Origin: Pannonibacter phragmitetus_B
GTDB lineage: Bacteria > Pseudomonadota > Alphaproteobacteria > Rhizobiales > Stappiaceae
Direction of reading: 5' to 3'
Assembly: GCF_050510895.1 (NCBI RefSeq)
Contig: NZ_JBNINT010000001.1
Location: 2,914,001-2,978,000 of the forward strand
Length of the DNA: 64,000 bases
Position numbers and translations under genes: made by a program. Positions 26,819 to 36,185 of this stretch are shown piece by piece. Position 1 is the first letter of the stretch; each line of letters begins with the position of its first letter. The notes below the pieces were generated by a model that saw nothing but the letters and a program-made list of their open reading frames with translations, was not told the origin of the DNA and searched no databases.

Positions 26819-28159
26819 TCAACGTGAAGCTGCGGCTCCGGTCTGTCCATCTGCGGGGAAGGTGATCGAGAATGCAGCACCCTCACCAGGCTGGCTTTCG
26901 ATATCCAGCCGGGCCCGGTGCCGGGTGAGGATGTGTTTGACGATGGCAAGCCCAAGACCTGTGCCCTTCATGGCGCGGCTGGAGGCGACATCGACGCGGT
27001 AGAACCGCTCTGTCAGCCGCGGCAGATGCTCCGACGAAATGCCCTCGCCATAGTCCCTGACGGTCAGTACCCAGCCCTGCCCGCTTGCCTGCGGGCGGAC
27101 AGATACATCCACACGCTTGCCGGTGCTCCCGTATTTCAACGCATTTTCCACGAGGTTTTCCGTCACCTGGATCAGCTCATCGCGGTCACCGCGGACCAGC
27201 GCCTCCTGCTCTGGCACCTCGATGTGCACTTCCAAGCCGAGTTCGCGGGCCAGCGGAGACAGGGCGTCATTGGTGTGGCGCACTGCCTCACACAGATCCA
27301 CCAGCTTGTCCGGGCGCACATGGGCCTTGAGCTCGATGCGGGAGAGAGACAGAATGTCATCGATCAGCCTGCGCATCCGGTTCGCCTGTTCCAGCATGAT
27401 GGCGAGGAACCGCTCCCGCGCCCGCTCGTCATCCTTCGCTGGTCCCTGCAGGGTTTCGATAAAGCCGGTCAGCGATGCCAGCGGCGTACGCAGTTCATGG
27501 CTGGCATTGGCGACAAAATCGGTGCGCATGCGCTCCAGGCGGCGCTGCTCGGTCAGATCACGCAGGGCCACCAGCAGGAAATCAGGCATGGCAGGTTCAG
27601 CCTGTCCCGGCTTCAGCGAGGGCAAATAGATCGGCGCGATACTGGCTTCAAACCAGGATTCAGTCGGCACTTTCTCCGCCCATTCGATCCGCTCCACCGT
27701 CCCCTGCGAGCGGGCACGGTCAAAGGCTTCAAGAAGGGAGGGCGTGCGCAGGCCGAAGGAAATCGGATCTCCTGGACGGACGGACGGATACTGATCGCGG
27801 GCAAGCGCATTCACATAGCGGGTGATGCCCCGGCCATCGGCAATGAAGCAAGGCATGGGCAGCGCGTCTGCCGTCACTTTGATGCCGGTTCCCGGCCACA
27901 TCCGGCGCAGGTCGCGCTTGTTCTCAAGTTGCAGGGCGCGCGCAGCGTCGCTGCGGCGGGGGCCAAGAGCAGCAGCCAGAAACACGGCAAAAAACCCGCA
28001 AAGGACGGCCAGAAGCGGAACGGGGAAGATAGCCCAGAGCAAAATCAGCACGGCGCCTGCCGTGACCAGCACCCAGCGCGCATCCTTCAGCCGCTGCGAC
28101 GGCCTGGCCTGCAGCTCGCGCGGAGGCAGCTTTTCGTCTTCAATCTGTGTCTCGGTCAT
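26819..28159 (-). CDS. phoR: Phosphate regulon sensor histidine kinase PhoR
   Basis: From ATG 28159 the protein has 446 residues. Two close N-terminal transmembrane helices (WVLVTAGAVLILLWAIFPVP, LLAVLCGFFAVFLAAALGP) lead to a PAS-like region (ADALPMPCFIADGRGITRYV). The HisKA helix is ASHELRTPLASLTGFIETL with the phospho-His, and the HATPase_c boxes are NLVENALKYGS, DYGEGISSEHLPRLTERFYR and KGTGLGLAIVKHIL. It autophosphorylates in low phosphate and activates PhoB. It is the first gene of the cluster, preceded by a candidate Pho box. Confidence 0.94.
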   Translation of the reverse strand: MTETQIEDEKLPPRELQARPSQRLKDARWVLVTAGAVLILLWAIFPVPLLAVLCGFFAVFLAAALGPRRSDAARALQLENKRDLRRMWPGTGIKVTADALPMPCFIADGRGITRYVNALARDQYPSVRPGDPISFGLRTPSLLEAFDRARSQGTVERIEWAEKVPTESWFEASIAPIYLPSLKPGQAEPAMPDFLLVALRDLTEQRRLERMRTDFVANASHELRTPLASLTGFIETLQGPAKDDERARERFLAIMLEQANRMRRLIDDILSLSRIELKAHVRPDKLVDLCEAVRHTNDALSPLARELGLEVHIEVPEQEALVRGDRDELIQVTENLVENALKYGSTGKRVDVSVRPQASGQGWVLTVRDYGEGISSEHLPRLTERFYRVDVASSRAMKGTGLGLAIVKHILTRHRARLDIESQPGEGAAFSITFPADGQTGAAASR

Positions 28160-28230
28160 TGCGAACCTGTGCCTGCTTCCGCCCCGCTGCCCACACGGGA
28201 TATCATGAGCCGGTGAAATAACCCGGCTGT

Positions 28231-28248
28231 ATGTCACTCACACGACAA
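28231..28248 (-). promoter_or_regulatory. Candidate Pho box of phoR
   Basis: TTGTCGT-GTGA-GTGACAT on the minus strand matches 5/7 and 5/7 of the CTGTCAT halves with the right 4-bp spacer, 72 bp before the phoR ATG. The rest of the 240-bp gap shows no gene. Confidence 0.4.
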
Positions 28249-28401
28249 ATGCCAGATTAGCGTATCGAACCAACGTCCAGATGAATGTCCCGTGTCATTT
28301 TGACGGCATTTCACATGTTCCGCCGCCGCACGAAACGGCACGCGCCCCGTGCCCGCAAAAGGCTGAGAGGAGACAGGCCGTTGCAGCACGCCGGAAGGTA
28401 C

Positions 28402-28883
28402 TCATCCAAAGGTGTTGTAGCGTGAAGCAGCTGCCTTCGTCAGGGCGGCCAGCAGGCGCGGCCAACCAGCCTCCGAGGCCATGAAAGCCCGGTAATCCTC
28501 GCTTGCGGCGCCATGGCGGATGAAATCTCCATGGGTGACCTCAAGCCGCGCCGCCTCCCCGCGTCGCGAAAGGACAGCACCACCCGGCTTGCCGCCGCAG
28601 GATCCGCAACCGGTTTTCCATCCGGTCCGATTTGCCAGGCGAGCCGCAGGTAGAGCGGCGCTTCAATGGACAGGACCGTGCCCCAGATGACCCGCCGGCC
28701 ATCTTCATCCACCCGCGAACAGGCCCCGCCCAGATGCGGATCAATGATGACGTCCTTGGCGGACTGCCCGAAAAAGGGATCATGTCTCGGCCACCAGGAA
28801 GCGATCCTGTCCACAGTCAGGGCAAAGGCCGCTTCACGCTTGAGGGGCAGAACGGCTTCCAGGGAAAGAGCATGTTCGGGCAT
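28402..28883 (-). pseudogene. SRPBCC (AHSA1/START-like) domain protein, one frameshift
   Basis: From ATG 28883 the frame reads KREAAFALTVDRIASWWPRH, DVIIDPHLGGACSRVDEDGR, VIWGTVLSIEAPLYLRLAWQ and SRVVLSFRDAG, the beta strands of an AHSA1-type SRPBCC barrel. It slips in the CCCC run at 28557-28560 (plus strand). One added base continues EAARLEVTHGDFIRHGAASE and a final amphipathic helix (GWPRLLAALTKAAAS), ending at 28402. The restored size is about 160 residues. Members bind hydrophobic ligands or act as stress co-chaperones; the ligand is unknown. Confidence 0.75.
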
Positions 28884-29122
28884 GAGGCCTTGTCTGTCCT
28901 TGTCTGGCAGGTCGCTGACACATGCCGCATCAACTTCCGCCGGCGGGAAGTCAGGCCGCACATGCCCTTTCTACCGGTCCTACATTACCGATTCATGCCA
29001 GTAGCGCCAATGCGGCAGGTCAATCCCGACGGGAGCCAGACCTGACAATCGCTTGACTTGACTTGGCCTGCACTGAACAGATGCAAAGGAACAGCCAGCC
29101 TGCCCTTTCAGAGAGACCGGTG

Positions 29123-30034
29123 ATGACCAAACTGCAGCACGATCTTTCCTTCGATCCGCGCCATGGCGAGCCGGTGGAGGTGACCCCGGCATCCGCCGGC
29201 TGACTGTGAACAACCCCGGGCCTTTTACCTTTCACGGTACCAACACCTATCTGATTGGCGAGGCCGAAGTGGCCGTGCTGGATCCAGGCCCGGAGGATGA
29301 GGCCCATCTGCAGGCCATTCTCGCCGCAACCCGCGGCCAGAGCGTCACGGCGATTCTGGTCAGCCACACGCACAAGGATCACTCCCCTGCCGCCGCAAGG
29401 CTGGCCGCGCTCACCGGCGCGCCGGTTCTCGGCTGCGCGCCGCACCGGCCTGCACGAGCCCTGCATGGCAACGAGATCAACCCGCTGGATGCCAGCGCAG
29501 ACATGGACTACCAGCCGGACCGGCAGCTTGCAGATGGTGAGCAGTTCACGATTGGCGGGCGCCTGTTCGAAGCGGTGGAAACCCCCGGCCACACCGCCAA
29601 TCACCTTGCCTTTGCACTCCCTGACGAGGGCGTGCTGTTCTCGGCAGATCACGTGATGGCCTGGTCCACCTCAATCGTTGCGCCACCGGATGGATCGATG
29701 CAGGCCTATCTCCAGTCTCTGGACCGGATGATGGAGCGCGGTGAAAGCCTTTATCTGCCCGGTCACGGCGGCATTCTGCAAGGCGCGCAAGACTACATGG
29801 CAGCCCTGAAGGCGCACCGGATACAGAGAGGACGGCGATCCTCGGCGTGCTGCAGCGTCTTGGACAGTCCAGCATTCCGCAGATCGTTGAGGCCGTTTAC
29901 ACCGGTCTGGACCCGCGCCTGAAGGGGCGGCCGCCTTGTCCGTTTTTGCGCAGCTGGAGCGGCTGGTGGAGACGGGAGCGGCGCAATGCGATGGCGAGGC
30001 ACGGCTCGAAGGGCTCTACAGAGCAGCGTCCTGA
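29123..30034 (+). pseudogene. MBL-fold metallo-hydrolase (LACTB2-like), three frameshifts
   Basis: ATG 29123 opens MTKLQHDLSFDPRHGEPVEV. Single missing bases near 29183-29187 (CCCC), 29830-29831 (GG) and 29923-29926 (GGGG) restore one protein of about 304 residues. Middle segments show FTFHGTNTYLIGEAEVAVLD, the zinc motif SHTHKDHSPAAA, ETPGHTANHLAFALPDEGVL, SADHVMAW and YLPGHGG. The C-terminal winged-helix part (AILGVLQRLGQSSIPQIVEA, LERLVETGAAQCDGEARLEG) is the LACTB2-type extension found in RNA- or thioester-acting MBL enzymes. All metal ligands are present. Confidence 0.82.
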
Positions 30035-30043
30035 AAGCTGCTC

Positions 30044-31057
30044 CTAACCCTGCGTATCGTCACCCTGGTAGATCTCATCGAATTCCGGATCAGCAGCGGC
30101 AGGCTCCGGCGCCTGATAGGGCTTGAATCCGGGCAAAGGCACAGGCCGGTTCGCATCTTCTTGCGGCTGCTCGGTCAGGAATGGCAGTTCTTCAGCCTGA
30201 GCACGGGCCTCTTCGGCTTCCTCTTCAGTGACGTTGAGCCGGCCGATACTGCCGTAGGCCTCGGTCAATGCTGCATCGAGATCCCGGTAGAAACGGCGGA
30301 TCTGCTGCGCATTGAAACCCAGGTCATGCACAGCGAAACGCGAGCTCGCCCTGACATCGAGGATGGATCCGGTCACATCTGGCTCCACACGCACTGAGAT
30401 ACCGGCAGGAAGCCCGATAAACGGAACCCGGGCGACCGCCTGCAACAGGCTGGGAGAATCGCGCATGTCAGGCTTCAGCTCGGTGACGATCTCCCAGCCG
30501 TTCTTTTCCATCACCTTGCGTACGGCTGCGTGCAGATCGACCGGCTCCAGCCGGAAGCGCCGCGAGACGATTTCCGGGTAGGCTTGCATCTGCAATGTGG
30601 CATCGAAGCGCGGGGGCGCGAGCGCATCACGGGCAGAAAGGGCTTCAACGGCCGGAGGCGGATCCGATGGGTCCGTGCTGATGTCATTGATCTGGGGAAA
30701 CATGTTCCAGCCCGCTGCCAGCAGCGTCAGCGGCACCAGCAGGACAACGCCGTAAAACACCGCGCGCACGGCATCGCCGACGCCGGTTCCTCCACGCTGC
30801 CACCACAGGATAATGGCCGTGATGGCCAGACCAAGACCGGAGAGCCCGAGAGCGACCCCGAGCAGCAGGCTGAGTTCAAGCTGGTTGGCTGCAATGATCC
30901 CGCTTCGATAGGCGACGGCAGCGGCAAACAGCGTCGGAACGCCCATCGCCGCCATGAAGCGCGAGGCGCGTCCAAGCTCGGATCGCGGAACGGGATACCG
31001 CTTTCTCACCAACTGCTCTCCTGCCAGCCCAAATGGGCCTGTTGCCGGAATGGCCAC
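30044..31057 (-). CDS. DUF1499 family membrane protein
   Basis: The 337-residue protein has three transmembrane helices (residues ~40-55, 65-85 and 95-115), then a soluble DUF1499 domain (VEALSARDALAPPRFDATL, YPEIVSRRFRLEPVDLHAAV, GLPAGISVRVEPDVTGSILD, SRFAVHDLGFNAQQIRRF). An acidic, Pro-rich tail is probably disordered. The function is unknown. It is convergent with the MBL gene, whose end is 10 bp away. Confidence 0.85.
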   Translation of the reverse strand: MAIPATGPFGLAGEQLVRKRYPVPRSELGRASRFMAAMGVPTLFAAAVAYRSGIIAANQLELSLLLGVALGLSGLGLAITAIILWWQRGGTGVGDAVRAVFYGVVLLVPLTLLAAGWNMFPQINDISTDPSDPPPAVEALSARDALAPPRFDATLQMQAYPEIVSRRFRLEPVDLHAAVRKVMEKNGWEIVTELKPDMRDSPSLLQAVARVPFIGLPAGISVRVEPDVTGSILDVRASSRFAVHDLGFNAQQIRRFYRDLDAALTEAYGSIGRLNVTEEEAEEARAQAEELPFLTEQPQEDANRPVPLPGFKPYQAPEPAAADPEFDEIYQGDDTQG

Positions 31058-31139
31058 CCGAAGGCAGCTTCCCTATCTGGGTGCCGTCTGTCACCGTCAA
31101 AAGCAAGAGCAGAAACGCCGTTCCTCGAAGCGAACCTGT

Positions 31140-31871
31140 TCAGTGCGCCGGCATCATCGCATCGAGCCAGTCCAGAAGGTCATCCAGACCGGTGAGAACA
31201 TGGTCCGCATGGGGCGCCAGAACCTCTGCACCAATAGTGCCCGTGGCAACGGCCACCGCGACAGCACCGGCCTGACGGCCAGCGTGCATATCGTGAAGGC
31301 TATCCCCAACCATTGCGACCTCGTGCGGGTGCAGTCCGTTCTGCTCCTGGAAGGCCATGACCATGCCCGGCGCAGGCTTGGCGCCGAAACCGCTGTCATA
31401 GCCGTAGATCTGGGCAAAGCACTGTTCGATCCCCAGTGCGCGCATCTGGGCGCGGGCGGAGCTTTCCGTGTCGTTGGTGGCAATGCCGAGGATGTAGCCA
31501 GCCTCATGCAGCGTCCGGATTGTCGCTTCCAGCGCCGGGAACGGTGCAAGGCTTTCGAGGCCAAAGGCCTTCAGATGTGTCTCGATTTCACGCAGAAGCG
31601 CGGCAGTGTCGGCAATGCCCATCACCTGAGCCCATTCGCCAATAACCGCATCATTTGCGCCGGCAACGAAGGGGGAATGTGGCTCGAACAGGCCGGTTTC
31701 CAGATTGAAGGCAGTGATCCGCGCCAGCTCGGTCTTCACCAAAGCATTTCCGGCGGCCATCGTGTCGAGCAGCCGCGCGAAGGCGGGCGACCAGGTCTGC
31801 TGGAAATCGATTAGTGTCCCATCCTTGTCGAACAGGATTGCCTTGACCGGGGTTTGCGGCCGTATGCTCAT
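31140..31871 (-). CDS. HAD-superfamily phosphatase (phosphoglycolate phosphatase-like)
   Basis: From ATG 31871 the 243-residue protein shows HAD motif I AILFDKDGTLIDFQ, motif II GIATNDTESSARAQM, the motif III lysine in GAKPAPGMV and motif IV MVGDSLHDMHAGRQAGA. The helical cap between motifs I and II makes it subclass IA, like Gph. The substrate is probably a small phosphate ester such as 2-phosphoglycolate. It precedes the DUF1499 gene by an 82-bp gap, on the other side of which both are minus-strand. Confidence 0.88.
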   Translation of the reverse strand: MSIRPQTPVKAILFDKDGTLIDFQQTWSPAFARLLDTMAAGNALVKTELARITAFNLETGLFEPHSPFVAGANDAVIGEWAQVMGIADTAALLREIETHLKAFGLESLAPFPALEATIRTLHEAGYILGIATNDTESSARAQMRALGIEQCFAQIYGYDSGFGAKPAPGMVMAFQEQNGLHPHEVAMVGDSLHDMHAGRQAGAVAVAVATGTIGAEVLAPHADHVLTGLDDLLDWLDAMMPAH

Positions 31872-32183
31872 GCCTTGCGTCTCCGATGCCCGGAGCCGGA
31901 CACGAAAGGCCGGAGACGGGACCAAACTTCTGTTGCGGGCTGATTCCGCCCTTTTGCGCAGACAGACATGACTTGCCCGCCCATGCAAGACCCGACTGAA
32001 CCAGGGACACGGTTTCCTTGGATTTTATCCCGCAGCATCCGTCGCTTTGCCTTTGCCGCCTTTGGAACGGCCATGCTGGGCATGGGCCGGTCCAAGGCGT
32101 GAGCGGATTGTAACAAGCCGACATTTTATTTGACCGGCATTTGCCTTCAACTCGCCCCACCGAGGGATTAAGTGTTTACCGGA

Positions 32184-32204
32184 CGTAAACTGTCGAAGTT
32201 TACG
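32184..32204. promoter_or_regulatory. Inverted repeat with GTAAAC cores, candidate operator
   Basis: CGTAAACT-GTCGA-AGTTTACG is an 8-bp perfect inverted repeat, preceded by another GTTTACC at 32174-32180. It lies about 130 bp before the 49-residue gene in a 460-bp gap without other features. The core resembles the palindrome at 38851-38880. Confidence 0.4.
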
Positions 32205-32331
32205 TTTTATTCAGTGTCTTTCTCATGTGTTTTTCACTGGAAAGACAAGAAAAAGCCCGCGCGAAAGCCATATAGATGCCGCAATCGGGCATCACTGAGC
32301 GCGCCATTCAACACCCAACGGACCAGGAACA

Positions 32332-32481
32332 ATGTCGACCCTTGCAAAGCAGACCTCGAAAGCCGCCACTGCCCCGAACCTTGCGGACCTCTACAAGCCC
32401 CTTGGCATTCAGGCTGTGACTGCTGCTGCCATGTGCGTCAAGCAGAGCAAGGCCGCCAAGGCCGGCTCCGCCCGCAAGTAA
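32332..32481 (+). CDS. Small basic conserved-type protein, 49 residues
   Basis: ATG 32332 follows an AGGAAC sequence and ends at TAA 32479-32481. The product (MSTLAKQTSKAATAPNLADL ... KPLGIQAVTAAAMCVKQSKA) has a Lys/Ala-rich start and end around an amphipathic Ala-rich helix. An 'NLADLYKPLGI' motif opens the helix. Codon use is like that of neighbouring genes, and a strong terminator follows at 32503, so expression is plausible. The function is unknown. Confidence 0.7.
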   Translation: MSTLAKQTSKAATAPNLADLYKPLGIQAVTAAAMCVKQSKAAKAGSARK

Positions 32482-32502
32482 CGCGCATGGGCGCCGATTT
32501 TT

Positions 32503-32543
32503 GAGCCGGGCATCTGAGGAGGGTGCCCGGCTCTTGCATTTTT
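32503..32543 (+). terminator. Terminator of the 49-residue gene
   Basis: A perfect 10-bp stem GAGCCGGGCA/TGCCCGGCTC with an 11-nt loop is followed by TTGCATTTTT. Confidence 0.8.
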
Positions 32544-32662
32544 GGGGCGCCTTTATTGCAGAACGCTGATTCACACGGGCCGGCGCCTGTCGTCTTTCTG
32601 TCATGGTGGAATCGTATGCGGCGTGGCATCGTCACCCCGGCGCATCGGGCGGGAGTTCCTTC

Positions 32663-33637
32663 ATGATCATTGCATACACGCCAACCGCTGCCGCAATGGC
32701 CCGGGTGGAAGTCACCGGCAGCGCGCAGATCCCTCCGTCAGCTGTATGGATTGACCTGTTCAATCCAACCTTTGAAGAGCAGCGGCTCGCGGAAAAGCTG
32801 ATGGGCGCGGAAATCCCGACGCGTGAAGAAATCTCCTCCATCGAAACGTCAGAGCGGCTTTATGAGGAGCCCGGCGCCATCGTCATGACGGCCGTCCTGC
32901 CCATGGCGGCGCGGATGCCGGATCCGCGCATGTCATCCGTCACATTCGTGCTCAGCGCCCGGCGCCTCGTGACCGTGCGCTACGGCGAGCCGCAATCGAT
33001 TCAGACCTGCGCCCGCCGGGTGCAGCAGGATGGCACAATCCCCCGCAACGGGCCGGGTGTCCTGTTCGTGCTTCTGGACATCATATGCGACCGCTGTGCC
33101 GATGTGATGGAGGAAGCCTCCGATGCCTTCGACCGCATGTCGATGCATGTCTTCGAGGAAGGACTGAGTTCGCGAAAGGCGGAAACCTACCGGGCGGCGA
33201 TCCGCACGCAGGGGCGCATCGGCCTGCAGGTGGCGCGCATGCATGATGTCTGCGCCAGCCTGACCCGGCTGTTCCTGTTCCTCGCCGCACGCTCTTCCCG
33301 GGTCAGCCTCACGGACGAGCAGGTGGCGGCCTGCAAGATGCTGGGCCGCGACATCCAGTCGATCAAGGAACACGCAGATGCAATGGATGCCAAACTGAGC
33401 TTCCTGCTGGACGCCACCGTTGGCCTCGTCAATCTGGAACAGAATCAGATCATCAAGATCTTCTCGGTTCTGGCTGTGGTGTTCCTGCCGCCGACCCTTA
33501 TCGCTTCGATCTACGGCATGAACTTTGCGAAGATGCCCGAGCTGGAATGGGCCTGGGGCTACCCCTATTCGATCGGCCTGATGGTCTTGTCCATCCTGCT
33601 GACCTTCCTCTACTTCCGCTGGAAAAAGCTGCTCTGA
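32663..33637 (+). CDS. corA: CorA-type magnesium/divalent cation transporter
   Basis: ATG 32663 (GGGAG upstream) gives 324 residues. The cytoplasmic alpha/beta domain (IPPSAVWIDLFNPTFEEQRL) and long stalk helices are followed by two C-terminal transmembrane helices with the YGMNF signature (IFSVLAVVFLPPTLIASIYG, then SIGLMVLSILLTFLYF). The family forms pentamers in the inner membrane for Mg, Co or Ni passage. It stands alone and converges on pdxH. Confidence 0.93.
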   Translation: MIIAYTPTAAAMARVEVTGSAQIPPSAVWIDLFNPTFEEQRLAEKLMGAEIPTREEISSIETSERLYEEPGAIVMTAVLPMAARMPDPRMSSVTFVLSARRLVTVRYGEPQSIQTCARRVQQDGTIPRNGPGVLFVLLDIICDRCADVMEEASDAFDRMSMHVFEEGLSSRKAETYRAAIRTQGRIGLQVARMHDVCASLTRLFLFLAARSSRVSLTDEQVAACKMLGRDIQSIKEHADAMDAKLSFLLDATVGLVNLEQNQIIKIFSVLAVVFLPPTLIASIYGMNFAKMPELEWAWGYPYSIGLMVLSILLTFLYFRWKKLL

Positions 33638-33663
33638 CAAGGGTCAGGGCAGCTTCCTGTGCC

Positions 33664-34311
33664 TCACGGATAGAGACGGGTTTTCGTCCATGCTTCGCCT
33701 TCCGATGTCCGGGTGAATTTCACCCGGTCATGCAGGCGGAACGGACGGTCGTGCCAGAACTCGATTTCTACCGGCACGATGCGCAGACCAGACCAATGGT
33801 CCGGACGGGGAATATCGCTGATGCCGAACTTGGCCGTGAAACGCGCGACTTCCTTTTCCAGCGCAAACCGGCTTTCCAGCGGCCGGGACTGCTTGGACGC
33901 CCAGGCGCCAATACGGCTGCCGCGCGGGCGGGACTTGTAATACTCGTCCGCCTCTTCAGCGCTGACCTGCGTGACCAGCCCGCGCACCCGCACCTGACGG
34001 CGCAAAGACTTCCAGTGGAAGCACATGGCGGCCTTGCCAGCCGACAGAAGCTCGCGCCCCTTGGCACTCTCCAGATTCGTGTAGAACACGAAGCCCCGTT
34101 CATCAAAATCCTTCAACAGCACCATGCGCACATTCGGCAATCCGCTGTCATCGACCGTTGCGACCGCTACGGCGTTGGGATCATTGATCTCTTTCTCCGT
34201 GGCGTCCGCAAGCCATTCAGCAAAAAGCTGAAATGGCTCCGCTACTTCCGTGAAGTCACCTTTTGTTAACGCTTCCGGGGAGTGTTTACTGTATGGGTCA
34301 TCGGCTTTCAC
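33664..34311 (-). CDS. pdxH: Pyridoxamine 5'-phosphate oxidase
   Basis: The FMN enzyme forms pyridoxal phosphate. It shows DFTEVAEPFQLFAEWLADA, VATVDDSGLPNVRMVLLKDF, GFVFYTNLESAKGRELL, AAMCFHWKSLRRQVRVRGLV, RPRGSRIGAWASKQSRPL and the C-terminal EFWHDRPFRLHDRVKFTR...LYP. The in-frame start is GTG 34311, poorly placed. More likely it starts at ATG 34301 (MTHTVNTP...), which reaches the frame only if one C is restored in the CCCC run opposite 34277-34280, matching the error pattern elsewhere. Length is about 212-215 residues. Confidence 0.92.
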   Translation of the reverse strand: MKADDPYSKHSPEALTKGDFTEVAEPFQLFAEWLADATEKEINDPNAVAVATVDDSGLPNVRMVLLKDFDERGFVFYTNLESAKGRELLSAGKAAMCFHWKSLRRQVRVRGLVTQVSAEEADEYYKSRPRGSRIGAWASKQSRPLESRFALEKEVARFTAKFGISDIPRPDHWSGLRIVPVEIEFWHDRPFRLHDRVKFTRTSEGEAWTKTRLYP

Positions 34312-34379
34312 GACTGCTTCTGATGGGCGCTTTGCCTCCGGGCGGTATAGTCCGACCCGGGGAAAGAAGGGCTTTTGTG

Positions 34380-34838
34380 ATGCGTAACCTTTCATATCCC
34401 CGGCCGCTTTCCAAGCGGCTGGTTCCGCTTGGCGTGATTTTGTCGCTGGGCTGGCTTGCAGCTGGCTGCGCGCAGACCTCCGCACCCATTGGCACGAACG
34501 ACATGGTCACGCCGTTGGATCTGACCAACTCCATCAGTGGCATGCCCACGGATGCCAGTGCAGGCGTCGATGCGACAGACCGCCAGGTCATCGCTCTGGC
34601 CCTTGCCGGAACAGCCCCTTCAGGGGGCGGCGAAGTCGAAATTCCCTGGCTCAACCCTGAAAGCGGCAACTCCGGCACCATCACCAAAGTGTCAGGTGAA
34701 GGAGAGCAAGTGCCCGGGTGCATGAGCTTCCGGACCACGGCCAATACAATTCAAGGCGTGAAGGCCTATGAGGGCAGCGCCTGCCGGGATGCCCGCCAGA
34801 CCCTGGCCGTCATCAGCCTTGCTGCGCTTGGGGTTTGA
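34380..34838 (+). CDS. Lipoprotein of RT0821/Lpp0805 surface-protein type
   Basis: ATG 34380 follows GGAAAGAAGGG. The precursor has a lipobox LGWLAAGC near residue 28, so it is lipidated. The mature part includes DATDRQVIALALAGTAPSGG, GEVEIPWLNPESGNSGTITK, CMSFRTTANTIQGVKAYEGS and a conserved-looking AC-DARQT. The spacing resembles the RT0821/Lpp0805 family of outer-membrane antigens. It is divergent from pdxH. The function is unknown. Confidence 0.75.
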   Translation: MRNLSYPRPLSKRLVPLGVILSLGWLAAGCAQTSAPIGTNDMVTPLDLTNSISGMPTDASAGVDATDRQVIALALAGTAPSGGGEVEIPWLNPESGNSGTITKVSGEGEQVPGCMSFRTTANTIQGVKAYEGSACRDARQTLAVISLAALGV

Positions 34839-34981
34839 AGAAGATATTCCCGTTCCCGCGTTGTATGAGCTACGTGCAAGCTTGTACTGGCATCATTTCC
34901 TGTCGCTTCCCATATGAGACGTGACTAAACTTATCAGTCGTCCGGATGCTCCGGGCGCCTTCACCACATAGCGGACCGACA

Positions 34982-35961
34982 ATGAAAGACCCCTACTCCG
35001 TTCTTGGCGTAACCAAAACGGCAAGCGAAGCGGACATCAAACGGGCATTCCGCAAGCTTGCAAAGCAATATCACCCGGATCAGAACGCCAATGATCCGAA
35101 TGCACAGGCTCGCTTTTCCGAGATCAACCAGGCCTATGAGATCGTGGGTGACAAGGAGAAGCGGCAGAAGTTCGACCGTGGCGAAATCGGCGCCGACGGC
35201 AAGCCGCGTTTTCAGGCCCACGGCTTTGAAGGCTTCGATGGCTTCCGCGAGAGCGCAGGTTCGCGCGGTGGCGGCGGCTTCACGGGCGGTGCCTTTGACG
35301 ACATTCTCAACGACATTCTCGGCGGCTTTGGTGCGCGCCGGGGTGGCGCTGGCGCCGGGCCCGGTGCAGGCGCGGGAGCGCGTGGCTTTGCCGGGGATCC
35401 GGGCGCAGCACGCGGCGGCGGCCCCGCTCGGGCCAGACCGTCGAGATGATCGCGCAGGTCACCGTCGAGGAGCTGGGCCGTGACGGCAAGACACGCGTCA
35501 CCCTGCCCAATGGCAAGACCATCGACATGAAGATCCCGGCAGGCACCGTGGAAGGCGACAAGATCCGGCTGCGCGGTCAGGGCCAGCCCGGCATCAACGG
35601 CGGGCCGGCAGGCGACGCAGTGATCGAGATCCGTCTCAAGCCGCACAAGCTGTTTGCCGTGAAAGGCCACGACATCTATCTCGATCTGCCCTTGGCGCTC
35701 TATGAAGCGGTTCTGGGGGCGAAGGTACGTACGCCCCTGCTCGACGGCGCAGCCTATCTCACCATCCCGCCGGGCTCCAGCAGCGGCAAGACCATGCGCC
35801 TCAAGGGCAAAGGCCTTCCGACCAAGAACGGCGGCCATGGCGACCTTCTGGTCCGCCTCGAAATCGTGCTGCCACCGCATGCCGACGAAGAGCTGGAAAC
35901 GCTGATGAAGGCGTGGCGGGAAGTCACGCCCTACCCGGCACGGGGACCTGAGTTCGACTGA
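34982..35961 (+). pseudogene. DnaJ-class co-chaperone (CbpA-like, no zinc finger), one frameshift
   Basis: ATG 34982 begins a J domain (MKDPYSVLGVTKTASEADIK, LAKQYHPDQN with the HPD motif). A Gly/Phe- and Gly/Ala-rich linker follows (FDDILNDILGGFGARRGG). The frame slips in the CCCC run at 35423-35426. With one C restored it continues RSGQTVEMIAQVTVEELGRD into the DnaJ C-terminal substrate domain (VTLPNGKTIDMKIPAGTVEG, PHKLFAVKGHDIYLDLPLAL, PPGSSSGKTMRLKGKGLP). It has about 326 residues and lacks the CxxCxGxG zinc finger, as in CbpA. A strong hairpin follows. Confidence 0.85.
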
Positions 35962-35992
35962 TCGCGGCCCATACGGCACGACCGAAAATGAT

Positions 35993-36022
35993 GCAGCCCG
36001 CCGGAGTGGTCCGGCGGGCTGC
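35993..36022 (+). terminator. Hairpin terminator after dnaJ-like gene
   Basis: The stem GCAGCCCGCCGGA/TCCGGCGGGCTGC (13 bp) has a GTGG loop. No long T-run follows. Confidence 0.6.
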
Positions 36023-36104
36023 TGCCTTCAAGCATTCCCGGGCGTAGCCCCCGGACGGGGCAAAGCGCAGATCCGGACAGCGGCCTCTCTTTGGAAACGA
36101 GTGG

Positions 36105-36126
36105 GCCCCGGCTCAAAGGCCGGGGC
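36105..36126. repeat. GC-rich palindrome, possible fragment of intergenic repeat
   Basis: GCCCCGGC-TCAAAG-GCCGGGGC is a perfect 8-bp hairpin between the dnaJ-like gene and the enoyl-CoA hydratase. It is followed by GACG, like the ends of the palindromic repeats elsewhere. Confidence 0.4.
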
Positions 36127-36185
36127 GACGCCTGCGCAAGCTGCAAGGCAGCGTGTCCCGACAGAGCGGACTCAACACCTCCCGA

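Noticed and set aside
26918..28216. Long plus-strand open frame opposite phoR
   Set aside because: Antisense to a complete histidine kinase; the His/Arg/Gln-rich translation has no motif.
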